Shown in pieces: positions 23,501 through 35,295 of a DNA stretch of 64,000 nt. The notes beneath the pieces are model-generated. The model saw only the letters and a list, made by a program, of their open reading frames with translations. It made no database searches and had not been told where the DNA came from. How positions within the stretch are numbered: position 1 is the stretch's first letter; each line of letters begins with the position of its first letter. Made by a program: the position numbers and the translations under genes. Source of the stretch: Ceratorhiza oryzae-sativae (Eukaryota > Basidiomycota > Agaricomycetes > Cantharellales > Ceratobasidiaceae); NCBI GenBank assembly GCA_030998015.1, contig JARWMV010000239.1, positions 1,475,815 through 1,539,814 on the forward strand, in the 5' to 3' direction.

Positions 23501-23636
23501 GTGAGGTCCGGACCAGAGAGGGCAATTGATCGTGTGAATATGTGAGTCGGTGATTTGGAACTCTGTCCACCCGATGCTAATGCATTTATTTGCTAGGTAC
23601 GCATCTTTCTGGAAGGGGACACGTCAGGGAAATTGA
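20515..23636 (+). CDS. BTA1: Betaine lipid (DGTS) synthase, fused BtaB-BtaA
   Basis: Multi-exon gene of roughly 830 codons. The start at 20515 gives MGNIKSRVNPVALRYLSLVL. A membrane-like segment (TLWVLVVTLGVIYSSFG) follows, then an S-adenosylmethionine methyltransferase with motif I WVDIGGGTG, VYLVDLCEPLLQIARRRF, and the post-motif DADACTF-like HSDACTFTLPGW. The C-terminal half is BtaA-like: YAFTWEDPMEDMRHLNLDS, VISSAGDNALHYAIAAGPRR, VDMNPCQGHLVELKLAAIRA, ending near YASFWKGTRQGN. In fungi BTA1 carries both steps on one chain: transfer of the 3-amino-3-carboxypropyl group of AdoMet to diacylglycerol, then three N-methylations to DGTS, a phosphate-free membrane lipid (family knowledge). The N-terminal methyltransferase plus C-terminal transferase order matches the fungal type. 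Phosphate limitation is the usual inducer; no such site was recognised upstream. Confidence 0.92.
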
Positions 23637-26600
23637 TCCACTTGGCGCGTAGATGTCATTGTTTAGTGTATTTCAAACAAATTAAATCCAACCTTTTCAA
23701 AGAGTTGTACGCGCAGCCACAAGGATTCAAGCATGAAGGCAAAGGCCCTCAAAGCCCTATATCTACCATTCAACAAAAGTTCAAATTCAACTCTGGCCTA
23801 AGGATTAAGCCAGGTACTAGCACATGATCGAGGAAATTGATAGACAGAAACAAGTGAATTGATAAAACAGGATTGTCGCCCATAGAGAGCTAGACCGCTC
23901 GAGAGGCGCTGATATGGTCGTCAGCAAATAGGGATAGCTAATGAGACATGAAAGAAAGCAAGTAGCTCACGGTGGGTAGGACCGGGACGACGCATAGAAT
24001 AGTGCATCGTGCTGAGCGCGGAAAGGCAACGCGGAGTGCAGTGGCTTCTAGCCACTGCGACATCCGGCGCAGCATACAGGGGTTTGCCTCGACACAGTCC
24101 CTGTGGGCGAGCAGCCGATGTCCCTAACTCGCGCGGACGCCGTAGCGCCAGGACCAAGCGCTCAACCCGGCGGACACACGTGCTTCTCGAGGATTTAACG
24201 AAGCTAGCCGCTCATGAGGGAGGGAGTCTAGCGGAAGAGAAACAAAAGTCAGACGCAGAAGATAGGGGCAAGCGTTAGACCAACTTACTTCCCCGGCGGT
24301 CGCTGGATGCTAAGGTATCCACAAGGATTATGTATTGGATGAGACACTGAGTCACGCTCGTCGCTCGTCGAGTGCACGGCTAACTACTAGTGGTGGTCAA
24401 CGTCGACTCGTGGCATCAGAAGAGGACGTACTCATGTGGGGGTGACTCGTGGTTGCTAATGTGAAGGCGGGTAAGGGGTAGACAGTAGGGATGTCTCGCG
24501 GTGGAGGTGGACGAATGGGGTGGATAGAGGTGGTGGTTGAGGATGAGTCTCTGGACGCGAGATGGGCCACTTTATAGCCCCAAGGTCTGTGTGGATCCAA
24601 GCAGGTGCACATAACGGACTCACGTGAGTGCGGTCAAGTACATGACCGGCCGAGTTCGCTCACCGAAGCCGGACCCTGGTAGCGTCTCAGGCCAGTTTGT
24701 TCAAGCGCATATATACACATTATGCGTCTTGCACTAACCTTCGACGTCAGTTCTGGCCCACGCGGATGGTTTGGTGAGGGCTTCCTTCCGGTTTCTCTCC
24801 AGCTATCCAAGAGGCCACACGTTCCACGTTTGTACTCGTAGGGGCCTACTTCGTTTTGCCCCCCACTGGTCAGTAGACATTGAGTTGAATGGTTCATGAA
24901 CTATGGTTCAAATCTGCACATGGAACATGTCAAGCACTAACATTGGATTATTGAATAATGACGGAGCAACGAAGCCAGTGCTCCGAGGAAAACATCATTG
25001 CAATGGTAGGTGTTCTTGCTAAATTTTAACGAATTACTAGCGGCACAGGTATCGAAAAAATACCTATAAGAGGCAGAACACTGGAGTAAAGAGCCGATCG
25101 ATGGGTGTAAAGAGTAGAAACTGGAACGAAATAAACTAGAAGACTTTCCTAAAGTGCGACCCGGTCTTTAGTCTACTGGACGCACTACTGTGTAGTCTCG
25201 TCCATGAATGAGTGCCATATAACCTGTTTTGATGATAATCATCCCAACATGGCAAAGCAAGGCTACTTCTGTTCTCAGTCATACACACAACGTAGGTGAA
25301 TTCGCCTGATTATTAGACCTCTGCTACAACGCACAGTGTTTCATAATGGAAGCCGTCAGCAATGTCGAACCTACCCCTCTGCAGTCATCCGCCCAATTGT
25401 TATTAGATATTTAACGAATGATTTCACGCCTGTTTAACGCACGACGTTAGCACAAGGTAACCCCCTCCCCTCCTCGCTTAGCCGTGGTACCATGGCTATT
25501 GTCACCCAGCGCGCGTCACGCAATCGGAACCTCAAGCGAAATACTGGGCAACGCAACAATGAAAAAATACTTGGAGAATATCGGCACGTCCTCCTGCTTG
25601 CTTCATTTTATATCCGATTCTGCCAAGCAACTGCACAATATTATGGCGTATAGTCACTCTGAAGCTTCTGGATAGGCTAGTCACGTCAAGCTGCTGCTAC
25701 ATCTTCCTCTATTATCCCTCTCACAACTCACAAGATACATTCAGCCCCGCTCGGTCGCGGAAAAGGCCTCGAATGCTCATTACCATCTGATGCAACGGAG
25801 CTGAATTCCCCGTAGACGGGTGCCGCGCAGATCGCGATACCGTACTGCCACAGCACTCTCCAGTACTTACAAGTCGTACCCTTGTTTTATCCTTTTAAGC
25901 AATTGGGTACCCGTACTTATCATGTACCACTAGATCGGTCAATCTTTTGGTTAAATCTTGTGTAGTGTCATATCGAACGAACCCTCATTTCAGACAGGAT
26001 AGGAATATACCGACCCATACCCTATTTCAGTGGCCGTGCGATAACGCGCCCGTCTCTACGTCTCGGTTTGGTTTAGCACCAACACGAGGGTCGATCTACA
26101 CCATGAAGATATAGAACAAAGCCTCGCCTACTAAACATGACGTCACTCTGCGAAAAGGCAAAGACGAGCATAGCAATAATCATCGTTGGTGAGTACATCA
26201 GGACACGTTATACCCGGAGCCGAAACGATTTACCAACTGTACCTGAGTGAATGGCAAGGGAAAAAAACCACTCTTGGCGCAGCCCGAATCTGCAACGAGA
26301 GTTGCGCCGTTCCGATGGCGGATAGAGATCATGGCAGGATACCTGAGAAATGTTCAGAGCTAAACGAACGGCCTTGGACGAGCAGTTATCTCTGCAGGCG
26401 GTGGAACATTGAGGATAGAAAATCGAGACGGTGCTTTCGGGAGGGGTTGGGCAACTATATGCGCAACATTCATCCTGTGCCTACAAGTCGCTCGACCAAT
26501 GTGCTTATGCCCAAGCCTGGAATATGACTAGATCAAGTGAAGAGCGTTTTCCATATCAGCTTTAGGCGCGCATATCCATAAACAGGACCGCCTGTCTTCA

Positions 26601-27253
26601 ACTCGACGCAACCCAGGCGAGGGTTCGGGTCTCGAAGACACTCCAAGCAAATACATCCCCTCGGCTGACACCAATCACGTGTTCAACTGTCCAAAATTAT
26701 CACGCATACACCCCACGTTCAGCCAACTCAATAGTCTATTGGCTAGGTTCCATCCCACAAAATACCGCCACCACTATCACTCCGTCTAGTTCACACAGCC
26801 CCACGAGGCAGTTTGGGCTCCACTCTGGGATGCTCTGCCACTCGTCGCAATTTGGTGGAGCCAAGGCGAATTGACTGCGGACGAGGTCTCGTGTAGACTG
26901 CACCCCCTAGACGGTATTGCACGGGTCGAGTTGTCGAGATTGAAAATGTCCAGGCGCCTCGGCCGATCAAGAGAAAATGTCGGATGGGCGGATCACGAGC
27001 CGAAAACTCTAATGACGATCGAGCGCCGGATGTTGGACGCTCATCCGGTTGATCAAATCCAAAGGCTATTGTCCATTCGAGTAAAGAGGGCGACGCGGCA
27101 ATCTTGGCCACACGATGCGAGAATTATTGGGGTTAAATCATGTGATGATATTGTATAATGCGTGCGAATGCCTAGGAATACAAAGAATGCATGAATACCA
27201 TAGCGAAATGCCGAGTCCATTTTTTTCGAGTGGTGGAATAGGGAATGTCCAGG
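23637..27253. other. 3.6 kb without a recognisable gene
   Basis: I read both strands and found no family I recognise and no long coding-like stretch. Short frames occur at 24009-24278 (+), 24397-24612 (-), 26186-26527 (+) and 26791-27111 (-), all without supporting composition or splice logic. No terminal repeats, tRNA or clear transposon relic was seen. This is unusually empty compared with the gene-dense DNA to its left. Confidence 0.5.
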
Positions 27254-27734
27254 TTATGACGAACGGGAGACGGCATAGGAAAAGCAATATCCAGCCATGT
27301 CGGACTTGGATCTGTTGAATGGGCTGATGTGAGCTCAGGGTTCAGCAACGACGGGCAAATGGACTCACGGCAGCGTGAGAGACACGTCAATCTTTCTCGA
27401 GACTGGAATGTACACGCCCCGGGCGGTGATGGTGCCCCTCCACTTGCCGCCAAAGTTCCACAACAAAATGTGGCGATCTCGGTTGGGCACTAGGCGAGGT
27501 CGGTCAGCTTGTTGGGTCAAAGGGGTAGGCTCGCTTACAGTTCAAAAAGAGCCTGTCGTATTTTGCAAACGCCTTGTAGTAAAAGACGTCTTTGAGGAGC
27601 TGCTCGATGATATCCTTGATGTCGACAAACTCCTGGTCGGTCTCGTCAAAGAAGAGCGGGAGTTTAACTTGTGTAACGAAGGGTCTGGGTTCGGTTTCAA
27701 TGTTGATTTGGACTGGGATAATGATAGAGGGCAT
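27254..27734 (-). CDS. Small unknown protein, two or three exons
   Basis: The start at 27734 gives MPSIIIPVQINIETEPRPFV. Exon 1 ends at 27539 and an intron of 49 nt (27538..27490) joins to an exon reading LPNRDRHILLWNFGGKWRG, then ARGVYIPVSRKIDVSLTLP. The gene stops at 27367..27365 (TGA), or, if a donor GTGAGT at 27368 is used, continues after a CAACAG acceptor to the TAA at 27256..27254. I do not recognise the family. The compact, beta-strand-like C-terminal part (WNFGGKWRGTITARGVYIPV) and an acidic helix (DETDQEFVDIKDIIEQLLKD) look like a folded small protein. It is divergent from GSH1 with about 885 bp between starts. Confidence 0.55.
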
Positions 27735-28618
27735 GGTAGAGTCGTGAGCGGGACGTAAAGGGTGGTGGTGGTGGTTGGTTGGTTGGTTGAGCGAGAACGT
27801 GGTCAGCCCGGAACTCATAGCCTTGTTTTTGTTTGGAGATGATGTCCCGTGGTCATTGTTTATCGAATGTGTCCAAACATCTATCGGCCGTTTCAAGACA
27901 AAATGTGCTCGTGTGAAACACGTTACGCTGGGGGGTGGATTGTACAGCCAGCCTCGTTGGAGTCAACGACGACCATTGTTCGCTCGTCTCGATTGTCATC
28001 GGTATCCCGCTTGCCCTTGTCTACGGACTCGCCTCTATCATCCCCTTGATTGTTCTCTGTACATTCGGTCTCGTGTCCGCAATATGTGGCCCGAATGCGG
28101 CGAGAATGAGCAAGAAGCCGAGGAGATTGCGGCCCGCGGTAGCTTGTGCCCGTGTCGACCCAAACGGGACACATCGTAAAGGCCCAGCCATCATCGGGCG
28201 ATCGTGCAATACACGCCGATCGAGCTTCCTTCTTTTTTTTTTTTTTTTTGACGTCGGGCAGATGACGCGGGGTTTGCGGGTGTCGACGTCGCCGGGCGGG
28301 GTGTGTAGACCAGCCTCAAGACGTAACAAGGGCCCGATGTGGAGGCCAAGTCATGCCGGCGGCTGGCCGTGTGGGGCAATCCGCCGACGGTGTTAGTCAT
28401 CGATCACTACTCTGCTATGACGTGAGTAATACGATTGGTAAGGCCCAGTCTTCATTTTTCCAACCTATATAAATTGCAGCACGCCCAGATTCAACGACCA
28501 TCTGCTCGTGCCTTGCGAGCTGCTGTCGGACCGCACCTTAGTCACTCGGCCTGCACTCGGCCTGTCCCCGACTCGCGATAAATTTACATCCGACTCCTGA
28601 CAACCCCCACACCCACCA
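27735..28618. other. Divergent promoter region of the small protein and GSH1
   Basis: No convincing gene. GC-rich with frames on both strands that look like chance. Contains a T homopolymer at 28233..28249 and a TATATAA sequence near 28465, about 150 bp before the GSH1 start. Confidence 0.5.
28233..28249. repeat. Poly(T) tract
   Basis: Seventeen T in a row, 370 bp upstream of GSH1. Such dT tracts often lie in fungal promoters and keep nucleosomes away, but length may also be affected by sequencing. Confidence 0.8.
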
Positions 28619-31192
28619 ATGGGCCTCCTTTTTCTTGGAACACCACTCTCCTGGGAGGAAGGCAAGCAACACGCCGACTATATCCGCGAACACGGCATCA
28701 CCCAATTCCTCAACATATGGAGAAAGCTCAAGGACCGCGAGGGCGACACCCTGCTCTGGGGCGACGAGGTAAGACCCTCTTCCCCCCCGCTGAGAAAACC
28801 GCTGATCCGGGCGTAGATCGAGTACATGGTCGTTTCCTACGACGATGAGAACAAAAACGCACGCTTGTCCCTCCGCCAGAGTGAGATCCTGGCCCAGCTC
28901 CAGGATGTCGTGCTCGATCTGTGCAACGGCTCGCCCGCCACTGCGTACGTCTTGCCGTTCCCACCTCATCAGCCCCCTACTCACACGTTGGTCTCACAGC
29001 GGCTCCGTCCCAACTTTCCACCCTGAATACGGCCGCTACATGCTCGAGTCGACCCCGGGCTCGCCTTACAACGGCAAAGTCTCCAATCTGCTCACCGTTG
29101 AACGCAACATGCGCTACCGACGAAAGCTCGCCAAGGCCTATATGAAGCCACACGAAGTCCCCATGACGCTCACGTCCTTTCCTCGATTGGGCGTCCGAGA
29201 GGTGTTTACCGACCCCCCGACCGACCCCGCGGGTGCCACATCGAGCCATAGTCTGTTCTTGCCCGAGGAGATTACCAATCCGCATGCAAGGTTCCCGTCA
29301 GTTGGTTTAGGTTTGATGCAAGATTCCAGATATTGACATTTTTATGGGGCATAGAACTCTGACAGCAAACATTCGAAGACGACGAGGATCCAAAGTAGCC
29401 ATCAACATCCCCATTTTCTTCGACAGCAATACTCCCAAACCGTTTGTCGACCCGACCATCCCATGGGAACGAGACATCTACCCTGAGGATCATGGTACGC
29501 CTCCATCACACCACTTTTAAGCCCACCCTCAACTAGACTCGAACAGAGGCCCGAGACGGTGCTGCCAAGCCAGACCACATCTATATGGACGCCATGGGCT
29601 TTGGCATGGGCTGCTGTTGTCTCCAGATCACATTTCAGGCGTGCAACGTTGCCGAGGCCCGAATGGTCTATGACGCCTTGGTCCCAGTCGCGCCGATCCT
29701 GGTGAGTTTATATGCGGTTGGTTTATGGTGGGTTCTGATCCCGAGTTCGACAGATGGCCTTGACGGCGTCGTCGCCTGCGTATCGTGGCTATCTGAGTGA
29801 CGTGGACTGCCGCTGGGACGTGATTTCGGGTGCTGTCGATGATCGAACCGAGGAAGAGCGTGGGCTAAAGGTTAGTGTGTCGCTTTATCCTGCGAGGCTG
29901 AGGATTAATCTCCTGTTGTCAGCCTCTTAAGGAGAACCAATACGTGATACCCAAGTCACGCTACGGCAGCGTTGACATGTATCTCTCCGAGGACTATACC
30001 AACCGGCCAGAATACAACGATGTGCCAGTGCTTATTGACGAGAAAGTCTACAACCGGCTTCGTGACAACAGTAAGTTTGGTTATTCTCGCGCACTTCATC
30101 TCTAACAAATCCACCCACAGAAATCGACGACCTTTTAGCCAAACACATCGCCCACCTCTTCATCCGCGACCCGCTTGTCGTCTTTTCCGAAGCCATCACC
30201 CAAGTCGACGACACGAGCTCACCGACCACTTTGAATCCTCCAATCCACCAACTGGCAATCCCTCCGCTTCAAACCGCCCCCAGCCAACAGCGCCATTGGC
30301 TGGCGCGTCGAGTTCCGCACCATGGAAGTCCAAATCACCGATTTCGAAAACGCGGCCTATTCGATCTTTGTCGTGCTCCTCAGCCGAGCCATCTTGAGCT
30401 TTGGCTTAAACTTTTACATTCCCATTTCCCGCGTGGACGAAAACATGAAGCGCGGAATGAAACGGAATGCAGCGAGAGAGCAAAAGTTTTGGTTCAGAAA
30501 GTGGGTGTGGGGTCGTGGTGGGACGCCCGTCGATCCGGGGGTGGAGCATGTCACGAATGGACACCATCATCATCATTATGGGTCGGATTGCTCGCCGCCA
30601 CGTTCGGCTGAGCAGAGTCGGTGCCCGTCCCCCGGTGCGCCCCCCGAGCGCGGGCCGGTAGAGGACGAGTACGAAGAGATGACGATGGATGAGATCATCA
30701 ACGGCAAGGTGAGTTAATCATGACGCCGCTGACGGGATCTCAAGACGCTGATCGAGGACCGGACAATAGGATTCGTTCCCGGGTTTGCTTGGTGTCGTGA
30801 ATGCGTATTTGGATTCGTTGAATGTGGAGTTCACGGCCAAGCTCAAGCTCCAGAGGTATTTGAACTTGATCAAACGCAGGGCGGATGGTGCGTTTTGTAT
30901 TGCGATTTGGCGGGATTCGTGCTGATGACTTTCCAAGGCTCGCTCCTGACGCCCGCGACGTGGATCCGCAACTTTATTCGTTCACACCCCAAGTACAAAT
31001 TTGATTCGGTTGTTTCCCAAGAGATTAATTATGACCTGATCAACGCTTTGGATCAGATGTGAGTCTTTTATCGGCTTTTTAGAGACGAGCGCAGGGTTAA
31101 TGGTGATTTCTAGTGAACGCGGAGAGCGCAAAGCTCCGGATCTGATCCCGTCTTATTATGTCGGAAGTGCGCTCGACGATGGATGTTTGTAA
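28619..31192 (+). CDS. GSH1: Glutamate-cysteine ligase (gamma-glutamylcysteine synthetase)
   Basis: Catalyses ATP-dependent ligation of glutamate and cysteine, the first and limiting step of glutathione synthesis. The start at 28619 gives [20 protein letters not shown], the family N-terminus. Exons carry [17 protein letters not shown], then [20 protein letters not shown] with the conserved Gly-Met-Gly-Cys, [17 protein letters not shown] ([14 protein letters not shown]), [29 protein letters not shown], and [21 protein letters not shown] Pro/His-rich insert ([11 protein letters not shown]) follows and the gene ends [13 protein letters not shown]. About eight exons with short introns. Between 30213 and 30240 the frame changes twice: VDDTSS, TDHFES and IQSTNWQ are each in a different frame, as if one base were missing near 30220 and another near 30238. 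No GT-AG intron can repair this while keeping IQSTNWQ, so this is either two real lesions or assembly error. All other motifs look intact. Confidence 0.9.
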
Positions 31193-32182
31193 GATACAGG
31201 TATAGACTGAGGGGGTAGTTTTTTTTAAAGATATTTTATGGATGAATGCGTAGATTAGACGATCTTGATCTGATTCGTGTAGACTTTTTTCTTCTTTTGT
31301 ATATGAAGCTATAATGTAAACCACTTACAAACACATGCATGGCTCTCGATTACGGCTCCTTGTAGCTCGGTTCTGCGCAGCTATTGGCAACCCAAGCTAC
31401 GACGTTTCAATTATTGATTCCGACTAAAAAGTGTGTAGATTGACGTCGAGTTTAGCTCATGCATATATCCAGTTTTACGAGTAGAATGCTGACGCGAATC
31501 TTGCGAATGTGCATCTGTGATCTGTGCGCACAACAGCAATGTGAAACGTAGCTATACCCTGGGGTAGCACTGCAGGTGAGGATGAAACGGCGAGGCATAG
31601 TTATAATCTAAAATGGGCAAGTGCAACGAAGACACAGGGAAACTGCAGGTCACCCAGAAATTGTTACCAAACCTCTGAATCAACCGTTTAAAGTTTAAAC
31701 CAAGCAACGTAAATCAGGGCATTTAGCTACAACAGCCGAGACGACAGCCTAGTGCTTATAAAAGAAAAAGCACTGCCAGAGTTCTGGGATTCCGACACGT
31801 TCCAGGTAGCTCATTTGTCACTCTGTGTCAATTTTACCGGAGCACCCTTGATGCTATAGCATTCTAGGGGTGATTAGATGCTTGCAAAAAAAGGGGCGTG
31901 GTCATTCATGCGATGTTCTGAGGGGGCCGGATCTCATGCTGGAACAACACCGGCGACCACTCTCAATTCCAGGGCTCCTGCCATGTCAAACTCGTCTGCT
32001 CAACCCCTTCGTAGCATAATTTTTTTATTTAAATTTTGTACGGTCATATCAGCTCGGTAATGATGACGACACATCCCATTAAGGCTCAAGCACCAAGCTC
32101 TTTTGTACAAAATACGAGGCACCAAGTCGGGGGGGGGATTCATTTGGCCCCTATCAAAAGTTCAGAGCTTCAGCAACTATTT
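31193..32182. other. Intergenic region after GSH1
   Basis: AT-richer DNA holding the GSH1 3' end. No coding sequence recognised. Confidence 0.5.
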
Positions 32183-34629
32183 TCAAAACGGGGACGAGCT
32201 GCTCGATGCGTTGTTAGGATCACCGCCCACGTATTTGCCCTCCTACAAGTCCGCCAAACCCATGAATTAGTGTTGGCGGCTCGAATCCAATCATACCTGT
32301 GGGTATGAACAAAGCAGGCGCGTCAGCTCCACGCCTTGTGTCTTGTTCCCATTCACATAGCTTGCACCGACGATCGAGTCTGGTGCTCTTCCCTTTTCGA
32401 TCCACTCCATAAGTACGAGTATCGAGTCGTACTCGGCATCAAAGATAGGAGATTGACCTGCTCCGCCGATATAGTCTTCCAATTGCTTAGGCCGTCCGAA
32501 ACCACCGGCAGCAGGACCTCCACCACAGTGACGCATGCCAAGTATCAAAAAGAGTCGATAGTCGTTGGCGAGTGACCTTTTTGTGTATGCGCGGGCTTGA
32601 TCATAGTACCAAGTTGATCCGGATGGGCTATCATACCCTCAGAGGCGAGATTCGGACGAGCAGGTAGATTACATACGGAATGAGGTCATCAACGAGTCCG
32701 TGGAACTCCAACACCTTCCCACCTCGCTTGAAGAACGGCTTGAGGTTTGGGTTTATGGAGTCGCCGCGACCGGGGTCAGTAGTACGAATGGTGACACGCT
32801 GTAGCTCCGTTTCGTTCACTCGAAGTGTAGGCCTGCAGATATTCAGTAGTGGAAGAATAGAGGGAGAAAAAGCGACATAATGGACTGAGGTATAGTTATA
32901 TACATGATACAGGAACCAATCCACTGTATCAAAATCGGGCGTTACAGCTGGCGACCCGCTCGAGTATGAGGGCTGACCGGAAATTTGAAAAGATGTCGTC
33001 CCAATCGCAATAGGCCACTGCACTTCGCTTCCAGGAAGATACGCAGGATACAAAAGCTGCGAGGTCCATTTCTGATAGATAGAGAGTTTCTATCTGTGCA
33101 TCACCTAGGCAAGTCGACGCATCGACAAACGGCGATGGTTCAGACGATCCATATCTGCTCGTGGCTGTATTTGGTTTACAGACTTGGGACTATAGGCGGT
33201 TTAGTCGATTGCATAGTGCAAGTTGCTTGCACGACTCACATTGAGTATAATGCCATTTTTCACCCCGTCGATTCCGTCGCATTGTCTCACCACTTCTTGG
33301 TTCCAGAGGGGAAAGAACGAGGTTGGGATATTTTTTTGTTAGATTGCCAAGTTCTTTGTTCAAGTTATATGCGTGCAAAATCCACCCGAGCCCGTCTCGC
33401 AGCGATAATTAGCATAAGCGAAAGATATATGTGTTCTTCTACCGACAGCAATGACCACCAATGCGCAGTTGAAAAAAATTCCGTCAATCAACTTTATCAT
33501 GGTGGACCTTGACTCACGAGCCGTAACAACTATGCCGTCACTAATCCTCGGGATACTCTTGTATCTCTTTCAACCCTGCAAAACAAGTACTTAGTATTGA
33601 AATGATCCGAATGCCTTGTTTTCCTCCACTAGAAAAACCTGTCCAATAGCTATAGCTCGGCTTTTTCTTGTAATACTATTGGGCTATCTTCTTGGAGAAC
33701 ACCGCTCAGATGAACTGCCCGGTATCCAAAATCAATCTGAAAATCAGAGAAAATTTAAGCCCATGGACATTATATATAGCTGATGGATACTCGCCCGGGA
33801 TTCTGGATTCGAGATTGTAAATGTCCCGTCGAAGTCAGTTCTGTGATATCTGTTGGTGTGCTTGGAAAAATACAGACAGTATAAAACACTGACCCATTGT
33901 GGCCTGTGAGTATTTACGTTAGCGTAGTGTACTGAACGGAAATCCTTGATTCCCCTTGCCTACGTTGGTTCCAGCGACAGCAAACCCGTATCTAGTTAAC
34001 GCTACACCCATATCCTGTTAAGAATCCATGTTAGAATGTATACATTGCCAAAGTATTTTTGGATTACGTGGTGAAAGAGGGATCCCGCGTTCTAAGATCC
34101 CAATTTATCAGTATTCAGAATGCAGATCGCATGCTACCCATGCTTACGCCGCCATTTCCCACCTGACTCCCATGAAATCAACGGTTAGCAGAAATCATCA
34201 GATTCCAGGATACACTTACATGGGCGAATCGACCTATAACCGCGATTTTAGAACATCAGTGCGTCAAACGCGAGTGAACATGCCCGACATATCATTCCAA
34301 TTCTTAACAATAGACAGCCATACTTCAAATTGAATCGATGAGGTCGAACTGGTGTTGTAGTTGGCACCAAATCGGCAAAAACTCGGTCAAGTTGGGTGCT
34401 GGACTCTAGATATCCGGGCCTGAGATATCTGAGGCCGCTGGATAGCTATCGAATAATCTGTCTAACTAAGAATTTACCGAAAGATGAAGACTGACATTCG
34501 CGAGACATAAGGTCGAACTCCAGGAATCAGGTGTTGCGAAGACTGAAACAGTCCAACACAGTCGGGGGAACCAAGCCCAAAAGCCAAGCTCACGAGACCA
34601 AGAGAAATTGCTGCTGTAACGGACCTCAT
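32183..34629 (-). pseudogene. Tannase/feruloyl esterase-family pseudogene, tandem copy 1
   Basis: Reads right to left from ATG at 34629 (MRSVTAAISLGLVSLAFGLG, a signal peptide) to TGA at 32185..32183. It is a close paralogue of the copy at 35296-37790 and matches the tannase/feruloyl esterase family: GKVLEFHGLVDD, MRHCGGGPAAGGFGRP, then NGNKTQGVELTRLLC. It is broken in several places: TAG at 34408..34406; an insertion just after, where the paralogue reads FCRFG; TAG at 33678..33676 where the paralogue has Glu; GFSSGGKQG instead of GCSSGGKQG at the nucleophile motif, losing the conserved Cys; and TAG at 33543..33541 with a frame change. The C-terminus after NNA also diverges. Intact members are secreted serine esterases that release gallic or ferulic acid from plant material. 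Several independent lesions make a dead gene near certain. Confidence 0.86.
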
Positions 34630-35295
34630 TTAGAATTCAGCAAGGAGAGTGCAAACATCAAATCGCAGACCTACTATCTATATACCTCGGAGTTCATAGA
34701 CACAGCCTCCCTAATAACGCCATAACCCAAATCGCCATGCGTCGTCGTTACCTTGGCGTCATTAACAAGCCTAGGGCCCATGTCCGAATCTGGAAAGTCC
34801 TAAGCTTCTATTGGATAACAGACTCGATGTGGAAGAGGACTTGTCGTAGGCATGTGCGAATCGAACCTAATTTGGCTGGCAGCATCCAAAGAGGTGGTGC
34901 AGAAAAATTTGCCAAGGTGATACGCTCTCGAATCCTTGCTTTGTTCAAATCTTTCGCATATATTGGTGTAAGGTCCTTCCAAAAGTGATCTAGGATAGCT
35001 TAGCTTAGCTTTGGAACTTACGAGAAATCATCCGGTTAACCGATGATTCCAAAGGTGTCCTGAACGAACGTCTGCATGCCCCTTTCCTGGCTTGCAGGAA
35101 TTAACTTTGTGGTATGTATCAAGTGATCACGGGAAGTATATGCACCAGGGCGCTCGAAAGCTAATTTTGTCCACGGAATCGACTGGCAGCATTGATTCTC
35201 AAAAGTAACAGCTGATTTACATTGAAGGAATAATTTGCGATGCCCGCGCTTATTCAGGCACCTATTTATTATCAAAATAGCGTTATGCCGTTTGA
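34630..35295. other. Upstream DNA of tannase copy 1 and duplication junction
   Basis: 34630 to about 34970 resembles the DNA upstream of tannase copy 2 (37791 to about 38060), so the duplication includes about 300 bp of promoter. 34990 to 35045 (three AGCTT-type repeats, then CTTACGAGAAATCATCC) resembles the right end of the MITE-like element at 39270-39427, and runs into an imperfect palindrome centred on CGGTTAACCG. The rest, up to 35295, is unassigned. Confidence 0.5.

Noticed and set aside
24890..24920. Possible tRNA B-box (GGTTCAAATC)
   Set aside because: No matching A-box or cloverleaf can be folded around it.
28191..28400. Minus-strand frames around the poly(T) tract
   Set aside because: They run through a homopolymer as poly-Lys and have no other support.
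30190..30290. A hidden intron explaining the GSH1 frame breaks
   Set aside because: The only GT donors and AG acceptors nearby would remove the conserved IQSTNWQ block or give a non-family join.
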